64,000 nt of DNA from contig DGNO01000003.1 in the NCBI GenBank assembly GCA_002389665.1, positions 372,001-436,000 on the forward strand, given 5' to 3'. Positions 27,537-36,509 of the stretch are shown here, in pieces. A program made the translations under genes and the position numbers. Every line of letters begins with the position of its first letter. The stretch's first letter is position 1. The DNA comes from Rhodobiaceae bacterium UBA4490. Lineage in GTDB: Bacteria > Pseudomonadota > Alphaproteobacteria > Parvibaculales > Parvibaculaceae. A model generated the notes under the pieces. That model ran no database searches, was not told the DNA's origin, and saw only the letters and a list, made by a program, of their open reading frames with translations.

Positions 27537-27827
27537 TCAGTGCACACTTAGCGGCACAAGGTCGTATTGCACGGCGCCGGCAAAGGCCGCCTCGCGGCTA
27601 TCGAGCACAGCCATGCGCGAGCCGTTTGCCGCATGCACGGCATAAAGCGTGCTGTCCGGCGCGACATCGATCTCGACATCCCCGCCGAGATCGCCCGCCA
27701 GCTCCGCTGCCTTGACCGGTTTCACATAGACCAGCGAGGGCATGCCGATATTGGCGAAATCGTCTTTCGGCAAGGTCTGCCAGACCTGTTTTTGTTGGGT
27801 TTTTCCGTTTTTACCGACATCAAACAT
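27537..27827 (-). CDS. DUF1150 family protein
   Basis: The 96-residue protein contains DFANIGMPSLVYVKPVKAAE and then LYAVHAANGSRMAVLDSREA. These are the conserved parts of DUF1150, a small alphaproteobacterial family without known biochemistry. It lies 123 bases downstream of an Hsp20 gene on the same strand, a pairing common in this class. That suggests cotranscription and a stress link (inference). No signal peptide or membrane segment is present. Confidence 0.85.
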   Translation of the reverse strand: MFDVGKNGKTQQKQVWQTLPKDDFANIGMPSLVYVKPVKAAELAGDLGGDVEIDVAPDSTLYAVHAANGSRMAVLDSREAAFAGAVQYDLVPLSVH

Positions 27828-27950
27828 GGCTTACTCCTTTCACGGATGACCCCTATGGGCGTCATCGAATGGAACCCGCCGGCCACCGCTCGCCTCATGC
27901 GCAGTTTTGGGGCCTTACGCGCAGTTCCGGGATCGCCGCGCCTTACTCAA

Positions 27951-28370
27951 TCAACGCACGGCAATTTCTATTTGTTTCACGACTTTGCTGGGTTCGGGCC
28001 GGTGCAGGCGGATCGAGAGCAAGCCGTTGGCAAGCTCCGCCCCTGTCACTTCCACCCCATCGGCGAGGACGAAGGCGCGCTGGAACTGGCGCGCGGCAAT
28101 GCCCCGGTGCAAAAACGCCCGGCTGCCATCGTCTTCCTGGCGCCCGCGAATAACGAGCTGCTTGTCTTCCAGGGTGATGGAAAGCTCATCGGCGGAAAAC
28201 CCGGCCACTGCCAGGGTAATGCACAGATCAAGACCATCTTCCGTGCCGAGCTGCTCGACATTGTAAGGGGGATAGCCGTCGCCGGAATTCTTGGTTACCC
28301 GGTCGAGCATCCGCTCGACCTCGTCAAAGCCCAGCATGAAAGGGCTTCCAAACTGCGCCACACGCGTCAT
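27951..28370 (-). CDS. Hsp20 / alpha-crystallin family small heat-shock protein
   Basis: The 139-residue protein has the alpha-crystallin domain. YPPYNVEQLGTEDGLDLCIT starts the beta-sandwich, and GFSADELSITLEDKQLVIRG follows. The RAFLHRGIAARQFQRAFVLA strand is the IbpA-type signature and ANGLLSIRLHRPEP carries the G-x-L motif. It binds unfolded proteins in the cytoplasm without ATP. It resembles IbpA/HspA class A proteins of alphaproteobacteria. A candidate RpoH promoter lies about 140 bases upstream, and DUF1150 follows. Confidence 0.95.
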   Translation of the reverse strand: MTRVAQFGSPFMLGFDEVERMLDRVTKNSGDGYPPYNVEQLGTEDGLDLCITLAVAGFSADELSITLEDKQLVIRGRQEDDGSRAFLHRGIAARQFQRAFVLADGVEVTGAELANGLLSIRLHRPEPSKVVKQIEIAVR

Positions 28371-28681
28371 TACTTCTGTCCTTTCTCCACAAGCCCTTGA
28401 GCCAATTAGCTTTTGGCCCTTCTAAGCGGCTCGTGCCCAGGCCCGCAAAAACGGCGCCTCAGGCCAGTTAGCCAAAGCCCGCAGGGCGGCGCTCCGGCAA
28501 CGCAATTTATTTGGGCACAGAAATGCGCTTTGCAAGCCCTGAGCGTTACCTCAGCGTTAACCTTTTGCCCTTGCCAGCCAAGCCATCACACCCCTCCCAA
28601 TTTGCAAAAATCCTTTATTTACCGGCCATTAGCAAATAAGGCGCAAGATTAAAGCTAGATTTCGGTTTAGCGAGGCCCGCG
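28371..28681. other. Intergenic region of 311 bases between the Hsp20 gene and the VCBS protein gene
   Basis: This divergent gap carries the candidate heat-shock promoter (28508-28536) and a tandem-like AGCGTTACCTC/AGCGTTAACC pair at about 28541-28562. The last 80 bases before 28682 are A/T-rich and probably contain the promoter of the plus-strand gene. I see no further gene or RNA motif in it. Confidence 0.6.
28508..28536 (-). promoter_or_regulatory. Candidate RpoH (heat-shock) promoter of the Hsp20 gene
   Basis: On the minus strand CTTGCAA (28536-28530) is followed after 14 bases by CCCAAATA (28515-28508). This resembles the sigma-32 pattern CTTGAAA-N13/15-CCCCATNT with a few mismatches. 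The predicted leader is about 130 bases. Confidence 0.45.
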
Positions 28682-30994
28682 ATGCGCAGGTACTCTCGAT
28701 TGGCGGTTTCAGCCTCTTGGCTCGCCCTGACAATTCTAGCGCCGGCCCATGCCGGGGAGCTCGTACAGCTTCCGGGCGGGGACAGTGTGCGTGCGCCGTC
28801 AGGCTATGCCGCCGCTGCGCCTCTTGCTACCGAACCTGTGGTCGCCGAACCTGTGGCCGCCGCTCCTGTAGAGGCCGAGCCTGAAGTTTCCAGCACTCAG
28901 GACATCGCCGATGCTGCTCCCAGCGAAACGGCAGAAGAAAAACGGGCCCGCGTTTCTCTCAAACCCCGCATCGGCCTTGCCGAAGACGAACCGCGCGAGA
29001 CAAGCGATGCGCTGGCGCGCGTATTCTCCTCCGCCTTTCTGGACCGCAACTCATCGGAACCTAAGGACGGGGACGTAAAAGAAGCGGCGGGCAAGCCTAA
29101 GCAAGCCGCCGTTCCCGCCATTGCGCCCGATGCTCCACGCGCGGAAGAAGCGGAAGCTGCCGACCGCTGGAAAGTAACTGCCTCTGCTCCCGTTGCGGCC
29201 GGGGAAACGCTCAGCCTGATGGACGAGCTTGCCTTGCAGGCAAGCGGCCCCAGCCGGCCCGCAGGCGGTCTCGATGAAGTGCGTCTGCCCGGCAGCGCTC
29301 CTGCTCCTCAGCTCGCGCGCACCGAAGAAGCGCCTCTGAAAAAAGCAGAGGTCCAGGAAGCAGCCGAAGCACCAGCCCCCGCCCCGCTGGAACCGGTTCC
29401 CGCTCTGCCGGTGAAAGCCGCCGAAATCGCCCCCGTCGAGGCGCCCGCTGAAGACGCGCCCGCTGAAGAGCCCGCCGCGCAAGTGGCGGAAGCGCCTGCG
29501 CCTGCACGCATTGCCGAAGCCGCTCCCGCCCCGCTGGACGTAGCCCAGGAGGTGAAGGTGGCCGAAGAACCCGTGGCGGCGGAGCCTGCCCTGAAGGCCG
29601 AAGCCGCGCCCGTCCAAGAGCCCGCGCCTGCGCAAGCGGAGAGCCCCGCTACCACCGCCTTGGCCAACGCGGCCATCGAAACGCCGGAGCCGGAAAGCCG
29701 GCCCGCACCGAAAGCGGAAAAAGCCGCGCCGGGCTGGACGCCGGAAGACGCGCTGGCCATTGCCGGCTTCCTGACAAAACCGGAAGAGAACGCGGAACCG
29801 GAAACGGCAGAACCTGCCGCGCCCGTCCTCGCGGAAGCTGAAACACCCGCCCCCGCTGAAGATCCGGTCGAAACGGAAAGCGCTGGGGCAGAAAACCCCG
29901 CCGTAAAAGTCGCGGCGAAGGAAGAAGTGAGCGCGCCTGCGGCCGCTCAGACAGCCAAGGCTGACACCGCGGCGGAACCTGGCCCGCAGGCCGCCGCGCT
30001 TGCCGAAAGCAAAACCGCACCTTCCCCGCAGGGAGCGCCCTTATCGGTCAAAGCCGCCGCCATTGAAGGCGCGCCCAGCATAGTGCTTGACGCCGAGCCT
30101 GCCGCCAAACCGAAGGCCCCGCGCCCGGCGGCCTTGCTTGCCGCATTGAGCGCGCCGGAGACGAGCACACGGCTTCTCAACGATCTGCCGCCCGCGCCGC
30201 ACAGCGCGCTTGCGCCGGCGGCTGCCTATGAAGGCGATTTCACCGGCGATGGTAACAAGGACCGGCTGGTCTTCTGGCGCGACAGCAACAGCAAGCACCC
30301 TTATGCCGACCGCCTGCCCACCATCTACGCAGGCGACGGGCATGGCTCGCTGCAGCCGCGCGCGCTCATCGCCGCAAGTAAAATGCTGAAAGTGCCCGCT
30401 TTCGTGCGTATTGCCGATTTCAACATGGATGGGCGCGACGACATTCTCATGGGCTCGGGCGCTGCCGAAGGCGAAGCGCTGATGCTCTGGCTCTCCGGCA
30501 AGGACGGACGCTTTCACGAAGCAACCGAAGAAGGGGTGCCCGATCATGCCGCGTGGCAAAATCCGCGCTGGCAGGTCTGGGGCATGACGACCGGCGACAT
30601 CGATGCGGACGGTGATATGGATGTGCTTGTCGGCACCCAGGCGCAGATGGTCGATTATCTGGAAGATGAAAGCATCGTGCGTTTGTTCGTGAACGACGGC
30701 TCGGGCGTCTTTTACGATGCAACCGACGCGCTGCCCGCCCAGCTGCGCGACCCGGCGCTCCTGGAAACCGGCGCCAAGCAGCTTGCCCATGTGTCCCTCA
30801 CCGATATGGACGGGGACGAGGCGGACGATCTGCGCGCCTATCTGCCCGCAAGCGGCGAGCATGTGGTTTATCTGAATGCGGGCTTCGGTGATTTCACGAA
30901 ATCCGATCCCATCCCCGCGCATTACTTCGCCAAGCGCGATGTTGCCGGCCACACGGGCTCGATCGCGGCGCTGCCCTTTCAAACGACCCCATAA
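28682..30994 (+). CDS. Large exported Ala/Pro/Glu-rich protein with C-terminal FG-GAP/VCBS repeats
   Basis: The 770-residue protein has a signal peptide ending APAHA-GEL. Residues about 30-510 are low complexity, dominated by Ala, Pro and Glu with repeated EPVAAEP-like and EAPAPA-like pieces, so they are probably extended and disordered. Residues about 515-770 hold four Ca-binding-type loops: DFTGDGNKD (519), DFNMDGRDD (579), DIDADGDMD (639) and DMDGDEADD (708). They are spaced about 60-70 residues apart, as in beta-propeller VCBS/FG-GAP blades. The disordered part may span the periplasm or cell wall. Its role (adhesin, envelope linker) is an inference, and no neighbour explains it. Confidence 0.85.
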   Translation: MRRYSRLAVSASWLALTILAPAHAGELVQLPGGDSVRAPSGYAAAAPLATEPVVAEPVAAAPVEAEPEVSSTQDIADAAPSETAEEKRARVSLKPRIGLAEDEPRETSDALARVFSSAFLDRNSSEPKDGDVKEAAGKPKQAAVPAIAPDAPRAEEAEAADRWKVTASAPVAAGETLSLMDELALQASGPSRPAGGLDEVRLPGSAPAPQLARTEEAPLKKAEVQEAAEAPAPAPLEPVPALPVKAAEIAPVEAPAEDAPAEEPAAQVAEAPAPARIAEAAPAPLDVAQEVKVAEEPVAAEPALKAEAAPVQEPAPAQAESPATTALANAAIETPEPESRPAPKAEKAAPGWTPEDALAIAGFLTKPEENAEPETAEPAAPVLAEAETPAPAEDPVETESAGAENPAVKVAAKEEVSAPAAAQTAKADTAAEPGPQAAALAESKTAPSPQGAPLSVKAAAIEGAPSIVLDAEPAAKPKAPRPAALLAALSAPETSTRLLNDLPPAPHSALAPAAAYEGDFTGDGNKDRLVFWRDSNSKHPYADRLPTIYAGDGHGSLQPRALIAASKMLKVPAFVRIADFNMDGRDDILMGSGAAEGEALMLWLSGKDGRFHEATEEGVPDHAAWQNPRWQVWGMTTGDIDADGDMDVLVGTQAQMVDYLEDESIVRLFVNDGSGVFYDATDALPAQLRDPALLETGAKQLAHVSLTDMDGDEADDLRAYLPASGEHVVYLNAGFGDFTKSDPIPAHYFAKRDVAGHTGSIAALPFQTTP

Positions 30995-30999
30995 AGCCC

Positions 31000-31028
31000 A
31001 GAGCCTCAAAGCAGAGAGCCTCAAAGCA
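31000..31028. repeat. 14 bp direct repeat spanning the stop of the DUF4010 gene
   Basis: AGAGCCTCAAAGCA occurs at 31000-31013 and 31015-31028, one base apart. The second copy covers the TGA of the minus-strand gene (31023-31021). It probably arose by local duplication. Confidence 0.75.
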
Positions 31029-32319
31029 CAGCGCCTGCCTGCCACCAGACATAAAGAAAACCGAGCAAGGCTGCCAACCAGAGCGGCACGGCGACAGGCG
31101 CGACAAGCGCGCGCCCGCCGATCAGCGCGGCCCCTGCCCCTTTCACAGCCGTATTGACGCTCGCGGCGAGCACGATCCCGGCGGCGGCAAGTTCCAGCGT
31201 CAGCCGCGCGCCGTCCTGTCGTGCAAGAGACAGCGTGATCGCATCGACATCCATGATGCCGGAAGCTGCTGCGAGAATGAGCACCCCGGCATTACCCGCC
31301 AGATCCTGCAGCGCCTCACTGCCCAACATGACAAGGGCGAGCAGGAGCCCGAAGCCGAGCGCCGATTTAAGCTCGAGCGGATTGCCCACTACCGCGCTTT
31401 GCCGGCCTTCCCGGTTTTCCAGCATGACCCAGTGATAGGCGGCAAAGCCGAACACAACACCGCCCATAATAAGCGCGGGCGCAAGTAATTTTGAAAGCAG
31501 CGCCGGGTTGAGCAGCGTGGCGACGGCCAGCATGCGCGGAAACATGGTTCCGCAGGCCAGCAAGATGCCACCCGCCAGAATTTTCGGCGGTGCTTCGCGG
31601 GCCCGCGCGGCGCGGGAGAAATGCAGCGTCAGCGCGGTCGATGAGGCAAGCCCCGCAAAAAGCCCCGTCAGCATGGCTCCGGCGCGCGCGCCCGCAAGCT
31701 TCATCGCCAGATAACCGGCAAAGGAAATCGCAGAGATGAGGACCACCATCCACCAGATCTCGAAGGGGTTGAGCGCGCCGTAAGGCCCATAGCCTTCATT
31801 CGGCAGGATGGGCAGGAGAACGACCGTCATGAGGAGAAGAACGAGCCCGGCTTTCATTTCCTTCTCGCTGACCGCCGCCAGGCCTCTATGGAGCGCCGGT
31901 TTGAAACTGAGCACCAGGGCGGTCAGCACCGCGGCGGGCGCGGCGATCGCGGCCTCGCCGATACCGGCGAGCGCACCGAACAGGAAACTGAGAATGCCCG
32001 CAACGAGCGAGGTAATACCGACATCTTCAAGGCGGCTCGTCTCCGCCCGGTACCCCGCCGTGAGCACGATCATGATGCCGAATAGCGCGAGACCGAAGGA
32101 TGCCGCCCCCCAAGCGCCGAACCGCTCGGCCAGCAGCGCGGTGATACCGCCCGTCAGCGCGAGAAGCCCATGGGTTCTGAAGCCCGCAACACGCCGCCCT
32201 TCCGCTGCCTCCCGCCTTTCCCAGCCGCGCTCGGCGCCGATGAGAAGGCCGAGCGCCAAAGCAAATGCCAGCCGGTACAGCGTTTCGAGCTCCCCGCTCA
32301 GCTCGGCAATGAAGTCCAT
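31021..32319 (-). CDS. MgtC/SapB-domain and DUF4010 membrane protein
   Basis: The 432-residue protein has an MgtC-like N-terminal part: LAFALALGLLIGAERGWERR, then FRTHGLLALTGGITALLAER and IMIVLTAGYRAE. About ten further hydrophobic segments form the DUF4010 part, for example IWWMVVLISAISFAGYLAMK. MgtC/SapB proteins are inner-membrane proteins linked to magnesium limitation, but the DUF4010 fusion has no established role. It overlaps a short direct repeat at its end and converges on the VCBS protein gene with 26 bases between. A cyclase gene lies just upstream on the same strand, 19 bases away. Confidence 0.88.
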   Translation of the reverse strand: MDFIAELSGELETLYRLAFALALGLLIGAERGWERREAAEGRRVAGFRTHGLLALTGGITALLAERFGAWGAASFGLALFGIMIVLTAGYRAETSRLEDVGITSLVAGILSFLFGALAGIGEAAIAAPAAVLTALVLSFKPALHRGLAAVSEKEMKAGLVLLLMTVVLLPILPNEGYGPYGALNPFEIWWMVVLISAISFAGYLAMKLAGARAGAMLTGLFAGLASSTALTLHFSRAARAREAPPKILAGGILLACGTMFPRMLAVATLLNPALLSKLLAPALIMGGVVFGFAAYHWVMLENREGRQSAVVGNPLELKSALGFGLLLALVMLGSEALQDLAGNAGVLILAAASGIMDVDAITLSLARQDGARLTLELAAAGIVLAASVNTAVKGAGAALIGGRALVAPVAVPLWLAALLGFLYVWWQAGAVL

Positions 32320-32338
32320 TCTCTGTCCTCTCGCGGCC

Positions 32339-33172
32339 TTACTGCGCCGCTTCTTCCGGGATCATCGCAATCACCCGCACGGGCCCGCCGGAGCCTTCAC
32401 CAATCTTCATCGGCAGCGCCATCACCACCGCGCCTTTCGGCGGCAGGCGGCCCAGATTGGTAAGATTTTCCAGGCCGGAAATATTATGCGCGCCGGCAAT
32501 CTGGTGGACGATGAAATTCTTCGACTGGCCGTAATCGATGGAGGCGGTATCCACCCCGATCATCTTCGCGCCGCGCTCTTCAAGCAGGAGCCGGGCCGCC
32601 GCTTCCCCGAAACTTGGAAAATGCAGCGCGTCCGTGCGCCCCGGCCTGTCATCGCCGAGATAGGCTTTCACATCCGGCCAGCGCTGGCTCCAACCGGTGC
32701 GCAGCAGCACGATGGCGTTCTCTTCGATTGCACCATGCGCCGCCTCGAAACCCGTCACATCTTCCACCGTCAAACGGTAGTCGGGATCTTCCGCCGCCTT
32801 TTCTGAAATATCGATCACCACGGCAGGGCCGATAAGTTTTTCCGGCGCCACTTCATCGACGCTTTCCCCCTTCTCATCGAAATGAATGGGCGCATCGAGA
32901 TGTGTGCCGCCATGTTCGGGCGAGCAGAAACTGTAAGCGGAATAAAACCAGCCCCCTTCCGTATGGCCGAAGCTAAGCACCTTGTGCTGAAAGCGGGTGG
33001 GCGCGTTCGGCCAATAGATCGTGCTGTCATTATAGGTGTGGGTGAGATCGACGAGCTTTGCCTTTGCAAGATCGACCTCCGCCGCCTGCCCCTGATCCGC
33101 CCCAAGGCCAACCCCGAAACCCGCCAGCAGCCCTAAGGCCAGACATCCAAAAAACTTCCGTTTTATCGACAT
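32339..33172 (-). CDS. Exported cyclase family protein (kynurenine formamidase-like)
   Basis: The 277-residue protein begins MSIKRKFFGCLALGLLAGFG, a signal peptide ending near GQA-AEV. The mature part has the cyclase-family metal motif HGGTHLDAPIHFDEKG, preceded by VDLTHTYNDSTIYWPN. This Pfam family includes bacterial kynurenine formamidase and metal-dependent hydrolases of cyclic or amide substrates. The substrate here is unknown. A periplasmic location is inferred from the signal peptide. I chose the ATG at 33172; an in-frame ATG at 33190 is possible. The DUF4010 gene follows 19 bases later. Confidence 0.88.
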   Translation of the reverse strand: MSIKRKFFGCLALGLLAGFGVGLGADQGQAAEVDLAKAKLVDLTHTYNDSTIYWPNAPTRFQHKVLSFGHTEGGWFYSAYSFCSPEHGGTHLDAPIHFDEKGESVDEVAPEKLIGPAVVIDISEKAAEDPDYRLTVEDVTGFEAAHGAIEENAIVLLRTGWSQRWPDVKAYLGDDRPGRTDALHFPSFGEAAARLLLEERGAKMIGVDTASIDYGQSKNFIVHQIAGAHNISGLENLTNLGRLPPKGAVVMALPMKIGEGSGGPVRVIAMIPEEAAQ

Positions 33173-33338
33173 ATCGCGTTTTCTCCCCATAAACCCGGAT
33201 TTCAGCATAGGCGCTTTGCCGGGCGGAGCAATGGCTCTGCCGCTTTGTACGGGCTGCAACTTGCGGGCAGCGGCAAAGATGTATAGCTAGACGCCCAATC
33301 CCATCGACCCAACTGACAAGCTGCACAGATAGGCCACC

Positions 33339-34151
33339 ATGAGTAACGCCGAGCACCTTTTCGAGCTGCAATCGACCCACAACCCGCACCGGCATTTTCT
33401 GCCCGTGGAAGAAAAACTGAGCGTTGGCCCGCCCGGTAATCTTTTTCTTTTCGGCGGTGTGGGCCTTGCCTCCTCCATCACGGCGATGGAGCGCACGACC
33501 GGGCGGCCCACCATCTGGGCGACGGCGCAATATCTTTCCTATGCAAGGCCAGGCGAGATTGTCGATCTCGATGTGCTGGTGCCCGTGCACGGCAAATACA
33601 ACACCCAGGCCCGCGTCGTCGGCCATGTGGGCGACCGGGAAATCTTCACGGTCAATGCGGCGCTCGGCGCGCGCCCGAGTGAGATTTCCGCGCAATGGGC
33701 CACAATGCCCGAAGTTGCCCGGCCGGAAGACTGCCCGCCGGTCGATCATTGGCAGGAAGACCGCGCCGACCTTCACGGGCGCATCGACGTGCGCGTCGTT
33801 AAAGGCCGCTACGGCGCGGCGCGCAAGGAAGGCGGCTTTTCCGAAGACGGGCATGTGGTGCTCTGGGCGAAGATGCGCGAAGGCCTGCCGATCAATTCAA
33901 GCGCGCTCGCCGTGATCGCCGATTTCGTGCCCTCTGCCATCGGCAATGCAATCGGCAAAGATGCAGGCGGCAACAGTCTCGACAACACGATCCGTATCCG
34001 CGAAGTGGTGCCGACGGACTGGGTGCTCTGCGATATCCGCATTCACGGCGTACATGGCGGTTTTGCCCATGGGCGCATGCATATCTTCGCCGAAGACGGT
34101 ACGCTCATGGCAAGCGCCAGTCAGTCCGTCATCCTGCGTATCCGCGAGTAA
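33339..34151 (+). CDS. Acyl-CoA thioesterase-like double hot-dog protein
   Basis: The 270-residue protein begins MSNAEHLFELQSTHNPHRHF, and its N-terminal half includes FLFGGVGLASSITAMERTTG and ATAQYLSYARPGEIVDLDVL. The C-terminal half includes INSSALAVIADFVPSAIGNA and MASASQSVILRIRE. This arrangement of two hot-dog lobes matches the TesB-like/4HBT_3 thioesterase group. It probably hydrolyses acyl-CoA in the cytoplasm. Chain length is unknown. It is divergent from the cyclase and followed by the PiT gene after 183 bases. Confidence 0.85.
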   Translation: MSNAEHLFELQSTHNPHRHFLPVEEKLSVGPPGNLFLFGGVGLASSITAMERTTGRPTIWATAQYLSYARPGEIVDLDVLVPVHGKYNTQARVVGHVGDREIFTVNAALGARPSEISAQWATMPEVARPEDCPPVDHWQEDRADLHGRIDVRVVKGRYGAARKEGGFSEDGHVVLWAKMREGLPINSSALAVIADFVPSAIGNAIGKDAGGNSLDNTIRIREVVPTDWVLCDIRIHGVHGGFAHGRMHIFAEDGTLMASASQSVILRIRE

Positions 34152-34334
34152 AAGCGCCGCTTCCCCTGCGGCATCCGGCATATACCCGCCCCGCCCGGAA
34201 GGGGCTGGGATGGGACCGGCAGTCACGTTATAAAGGGCGCCGAAACGGGAGGCCGGGCCCCTGGCGCCCGGACTTTGGGGGAGAAGGCCTTAGGCGAGAA
34301 AAGGCCGGCCGAAATTCTGACAAGGGACCGTCTT

Positions 34335-35858
34335 GTGACCGATGACCGCCTGAACAAAGACCTCGACCGCATGCTCACGCCGCTGGACGAGGCACTGGAT
34401 GCGCGCGCGCGCAAATTCGCGGCCCCCGGCCTTGCCCTTCTCTTCCTTGTCGCCGTCGTGCTCTTTGCCAATGCCGTGGTGCAGGACGACATTCCGCTAC
34501 GCTTCTTCGTCATCGCGGCCGGCGTTATCGGCGGCTATATGGCGCTGAATATCGGCGCGAACGATGTCGCCAATAATATGGGACCGGCGGTCGGCGGGCG
34601 GGCGCTGACCATGACGGCGGCGCTTATCATTGCCGCTATATGCGAGGCGGCCGGCGCGGTGCTCGCGGGCGGCGACGTCGTTTCCACCATTTCCAAGGGC
34701 ATTATCGCGCCGCCTCAGGCGGACAACACGCTCGACTTCGTTTTGATGATGATGGCTGCGCTGCTTTCGGCGGCCATGTGGATCCACCTTGCCACTTTCT
34801 TCAACGCCCCTGTCTCCACCACGCACTCCATTGTGGGCGGTGTGCTCGGCGCAGGCGTCACGGCGGCAGGCTTTCAGATCGTCAATTGGGGCACGATGAG
34901 CGCCATTGCCGCAAGCTGGGTCGTCTCGCCGGTGCTGGGCGGGGTCATTGCGGCCAGCATGCTGGGGCTTATCAAATGGACAGTGCTTTTCCGCGAGGAC
35001 CGCGTGGAGGCGGCGCGGCGCTGGGTGCCCTTCTTCATCGCCATCATGGTGGGTGTTTTCGCCGCTTATATGTCGCAAAAAGGTTTCAAGCGGATATGGC
35101 ATCCATCGGGTGCGACCGTTGCTGCCGTCTCCGTCGCCAGTTTCTTTGCCGCTTGGGCGATTTCCATTCCCTGGATCCGCATGCGCGCGCGCCAGATCGA
35201 GAACAAGCGCAAGCAGGTCACAAGCCTTTTCGATCTGCCATTGATCTTGAGCGCAGGCCTTCTTTCCTTTGCCCATGGGGCAAATGACGTCGCTAACGCC
35301 GTAGGGCCGCTTGCCGCCATCGTTTCCGTCGCAACGCCGGGCGCTTTGGGCGGCGTTGCAACGGAAGTCGGCATTCCCTTCTGGGTGCTGCTCATCGGCT
35401 CGACCGGCATTGCCGCGGGCCTTGCTCTTTTCGGGCCGCGCCTCATCCAGACCGTGGGCAAGAAAATCACCCGCATGGACATGGTGCGCGCGTACTGCGT
35501 GGCGCTTGCGGCAGGCATTACCGTGCTCATCGCCTCCGCGCTCGGCCTGCCGGTCAGCTCCACGCATATCGCAATCGGCGGGATTTTCGGCGTCGGCTTC
35601 TTGCGCGAGTTTCTGATCAACCGCAACATCAAGCGCTCGACGGTCATCGGCAACAAGGAGCCGAAACCGGCGAACTGGCCCGGTAAGCTCAACAAGACAC
35701 CCGAACAGGCGCTCAAACGCGCGCGCAAAAGAGAAAAGCGCCGCCTTGTGCGCCGACGTCATATGTACGGGATTGCCGCTGCCTGGGTGATCACGGTGCC
35801 GGCGGCCGGCCTTCTGGCAGGCGGTATCTATCTCTGTTTCCGCCTGGTATTCGAATAA
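34335..35858 (+). CDS. PiT-family inorganic phosphate transporter
   Basis: The 507-residue membrane protein has the two PiT signatures, GANDVANNMGPAVGGRAL and HGANDVANAVGPLAA, each with GANDVAN. About ten membrane segments surround them. It moves phosphate with a cation, driven by ion gradients, across the inner membrane. I chose the GTG at 34335 (AGGGA upstream), since no ATG is in frame nearby. A TTG at 34275 would add 20 residues. The long cytoplasmic start (TDDRLNKDLDRML) is normal for alphaproteobacterial members. No PhoU-like or Pit accessory gene is adjacent. Confidence 0.95.
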   Translation: MTDDRLNKDLDRMLTPLDEALDARARKFAAPGLALLFLVAVVLFANAVVQDDIPLRFFVIAAGVIGGYMALNIGANDVANNMGPAVGGRALTMTAALIIAAICEAAGAVLAGGDVVSTISKGIIAPPQADNTLDFVLMMMAALLSAAMWIHLATFFNAPVSTTHSIVGGVLGAGVTAAGFQIVNWGTMSAIAASWVVSPVLGGVIAASMLGLIKWTVLFREDRVEAARRWVPFFIAIMVGVFAAYMSQKGFKRIWHPSGATVAAVSVASFFAAWAISIPWIRMRARQIENKRKQVTSLFDLPLILSAGLLSFAHGANDVANAVGPLAAIVSVATPGALGGVATEVGIPFWVLLIGSTGIAAGLALFGPRLIQTVGKKITRMDMVRAYCVALAAGITVLIASALGLPVSSTHIAIGGIFGVGFLREFLINRNIKRSTVIGNKEPKPANWPGKLNKTPEQALKRARKREKRRLVRRRHMYGIAAAWVITVPAAGLLAGGIYLCFRLVFE

Positions 35859-35863
35859 GACGC

Positions 35864-35898
35864 GCGCAATCGGGGCAATCGCCCCTGCGCCCAGTTTG
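35864..35898 (+). terminator. Terminator of the PiT transporter gene
   Basis: GGGGC (35872-35876) pairs with GCCCC (35881-35885), and GCGCA (35864-35868) with TGCGC (35886-35890), leaving an ATC bulge. TTTGTTTT follows after four bases. The region borders the Nudix stop codon. Confidence 0.6.
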
Positions 35899-35900
35899 TT

Positions 35901-36365
35901 TTAAGACTGACCTGCGGTCACATCTTCCGCCGCAACGATGGCGCGCGCCGCTTCGACATAGCGCTCGTCATCGACAAGCTCGGCAAGCTCGTTCAGCGTA
36001 ACCCAGTGGCGGTGCCGCCCGCCCCGGTCCGGCCATTTATCTTCCTGATAGGCAACACGCATCGGGTAAAGGCAAAGCTCGCCGTCGCGGCGCCCCCCCT
36101 TACGCTCCAGCGAAACATCGAAGCAGATCAGCGCTTTATCCAGCACCTCGCCGACGACGCCGGCTTCTTCGAATGCTTCGCGCGAAGCGGCCTGCGCACT
36201 GCGCTCGCCCTCTTCGATATGGCCTTTCGGGAAAATCCAGCGCCCGCTCGAGCTGGTGATCAGCAGGAAGAGCACATGGCCTTCGCGCACCGCATAGGGC
36301 ACCGCCCCTGCCTGGCGCAGAGGCTCCCGCTCTCCGGAGCGCGTTTCATCTTGCCGTAGATCCAT
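35901..36365 (-). CDS. Nudix hydrolase, DIPP-like
   Basis: The 154-residue protein has a complete Nudix box, GHIEEGERSAQAASREAFEE followed by AGV. It starts AVPYAVREGHVLFLLITSSS, like the diphosphoinositol-polyphosphate or diadenosine-polyphosphate group. It hydrolyses a nucleoside or phosphate diphosphate linked to another moiety, with the substrate not visible. It is cytoplasmic and a single gene, with no operon partner. It converges on the PiT gene. Confident on family, not on substrate. Confidence 0.93.
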   Translation of the reverse strand: MDLRQDETRSGEREPLRQAGAVPYAVREGHVLFLLITSSSGRWIFPKGHIEEGERSAQAASREAFEEAGVVGEVLDKALICFDVSLERKGGRRDGELCLYPMRVAYQEDKWPDRGGRHRHWVTLNELAELVDDERYVEAARAIVAAEDVTAGQS

Positions 36366-36509
36366 TGTTTCCTCGCTCTGGCCTCATCCCGCATCGCTTT
36401 TCACAAAAGCGAATCACTCGTGAAGCCTTGCAGCCATTATTGCTTTATCCGGCATGAGCGCTGCAAGCCCCGCCTTTCAAGGCTCCGGCAGAGATACCGG
36501 CTGGCCGCT

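Noticed and set aside
28371..28507. A ROSE or FourU RNA thermometer in the Hsp20 leader
   Set aside because: The leader is long enough, but no conserved ROSE sequence or four-U pairing with the ribosome-binding site is evident by eye.
28750..30100. Repetitive sequence that could suggest a CRISPR-like or satellite array
   Set aside because: The similarity comes from Ala, Pro and Glu codons in one open reading frame. There is no constant repeat-spacer spacing.
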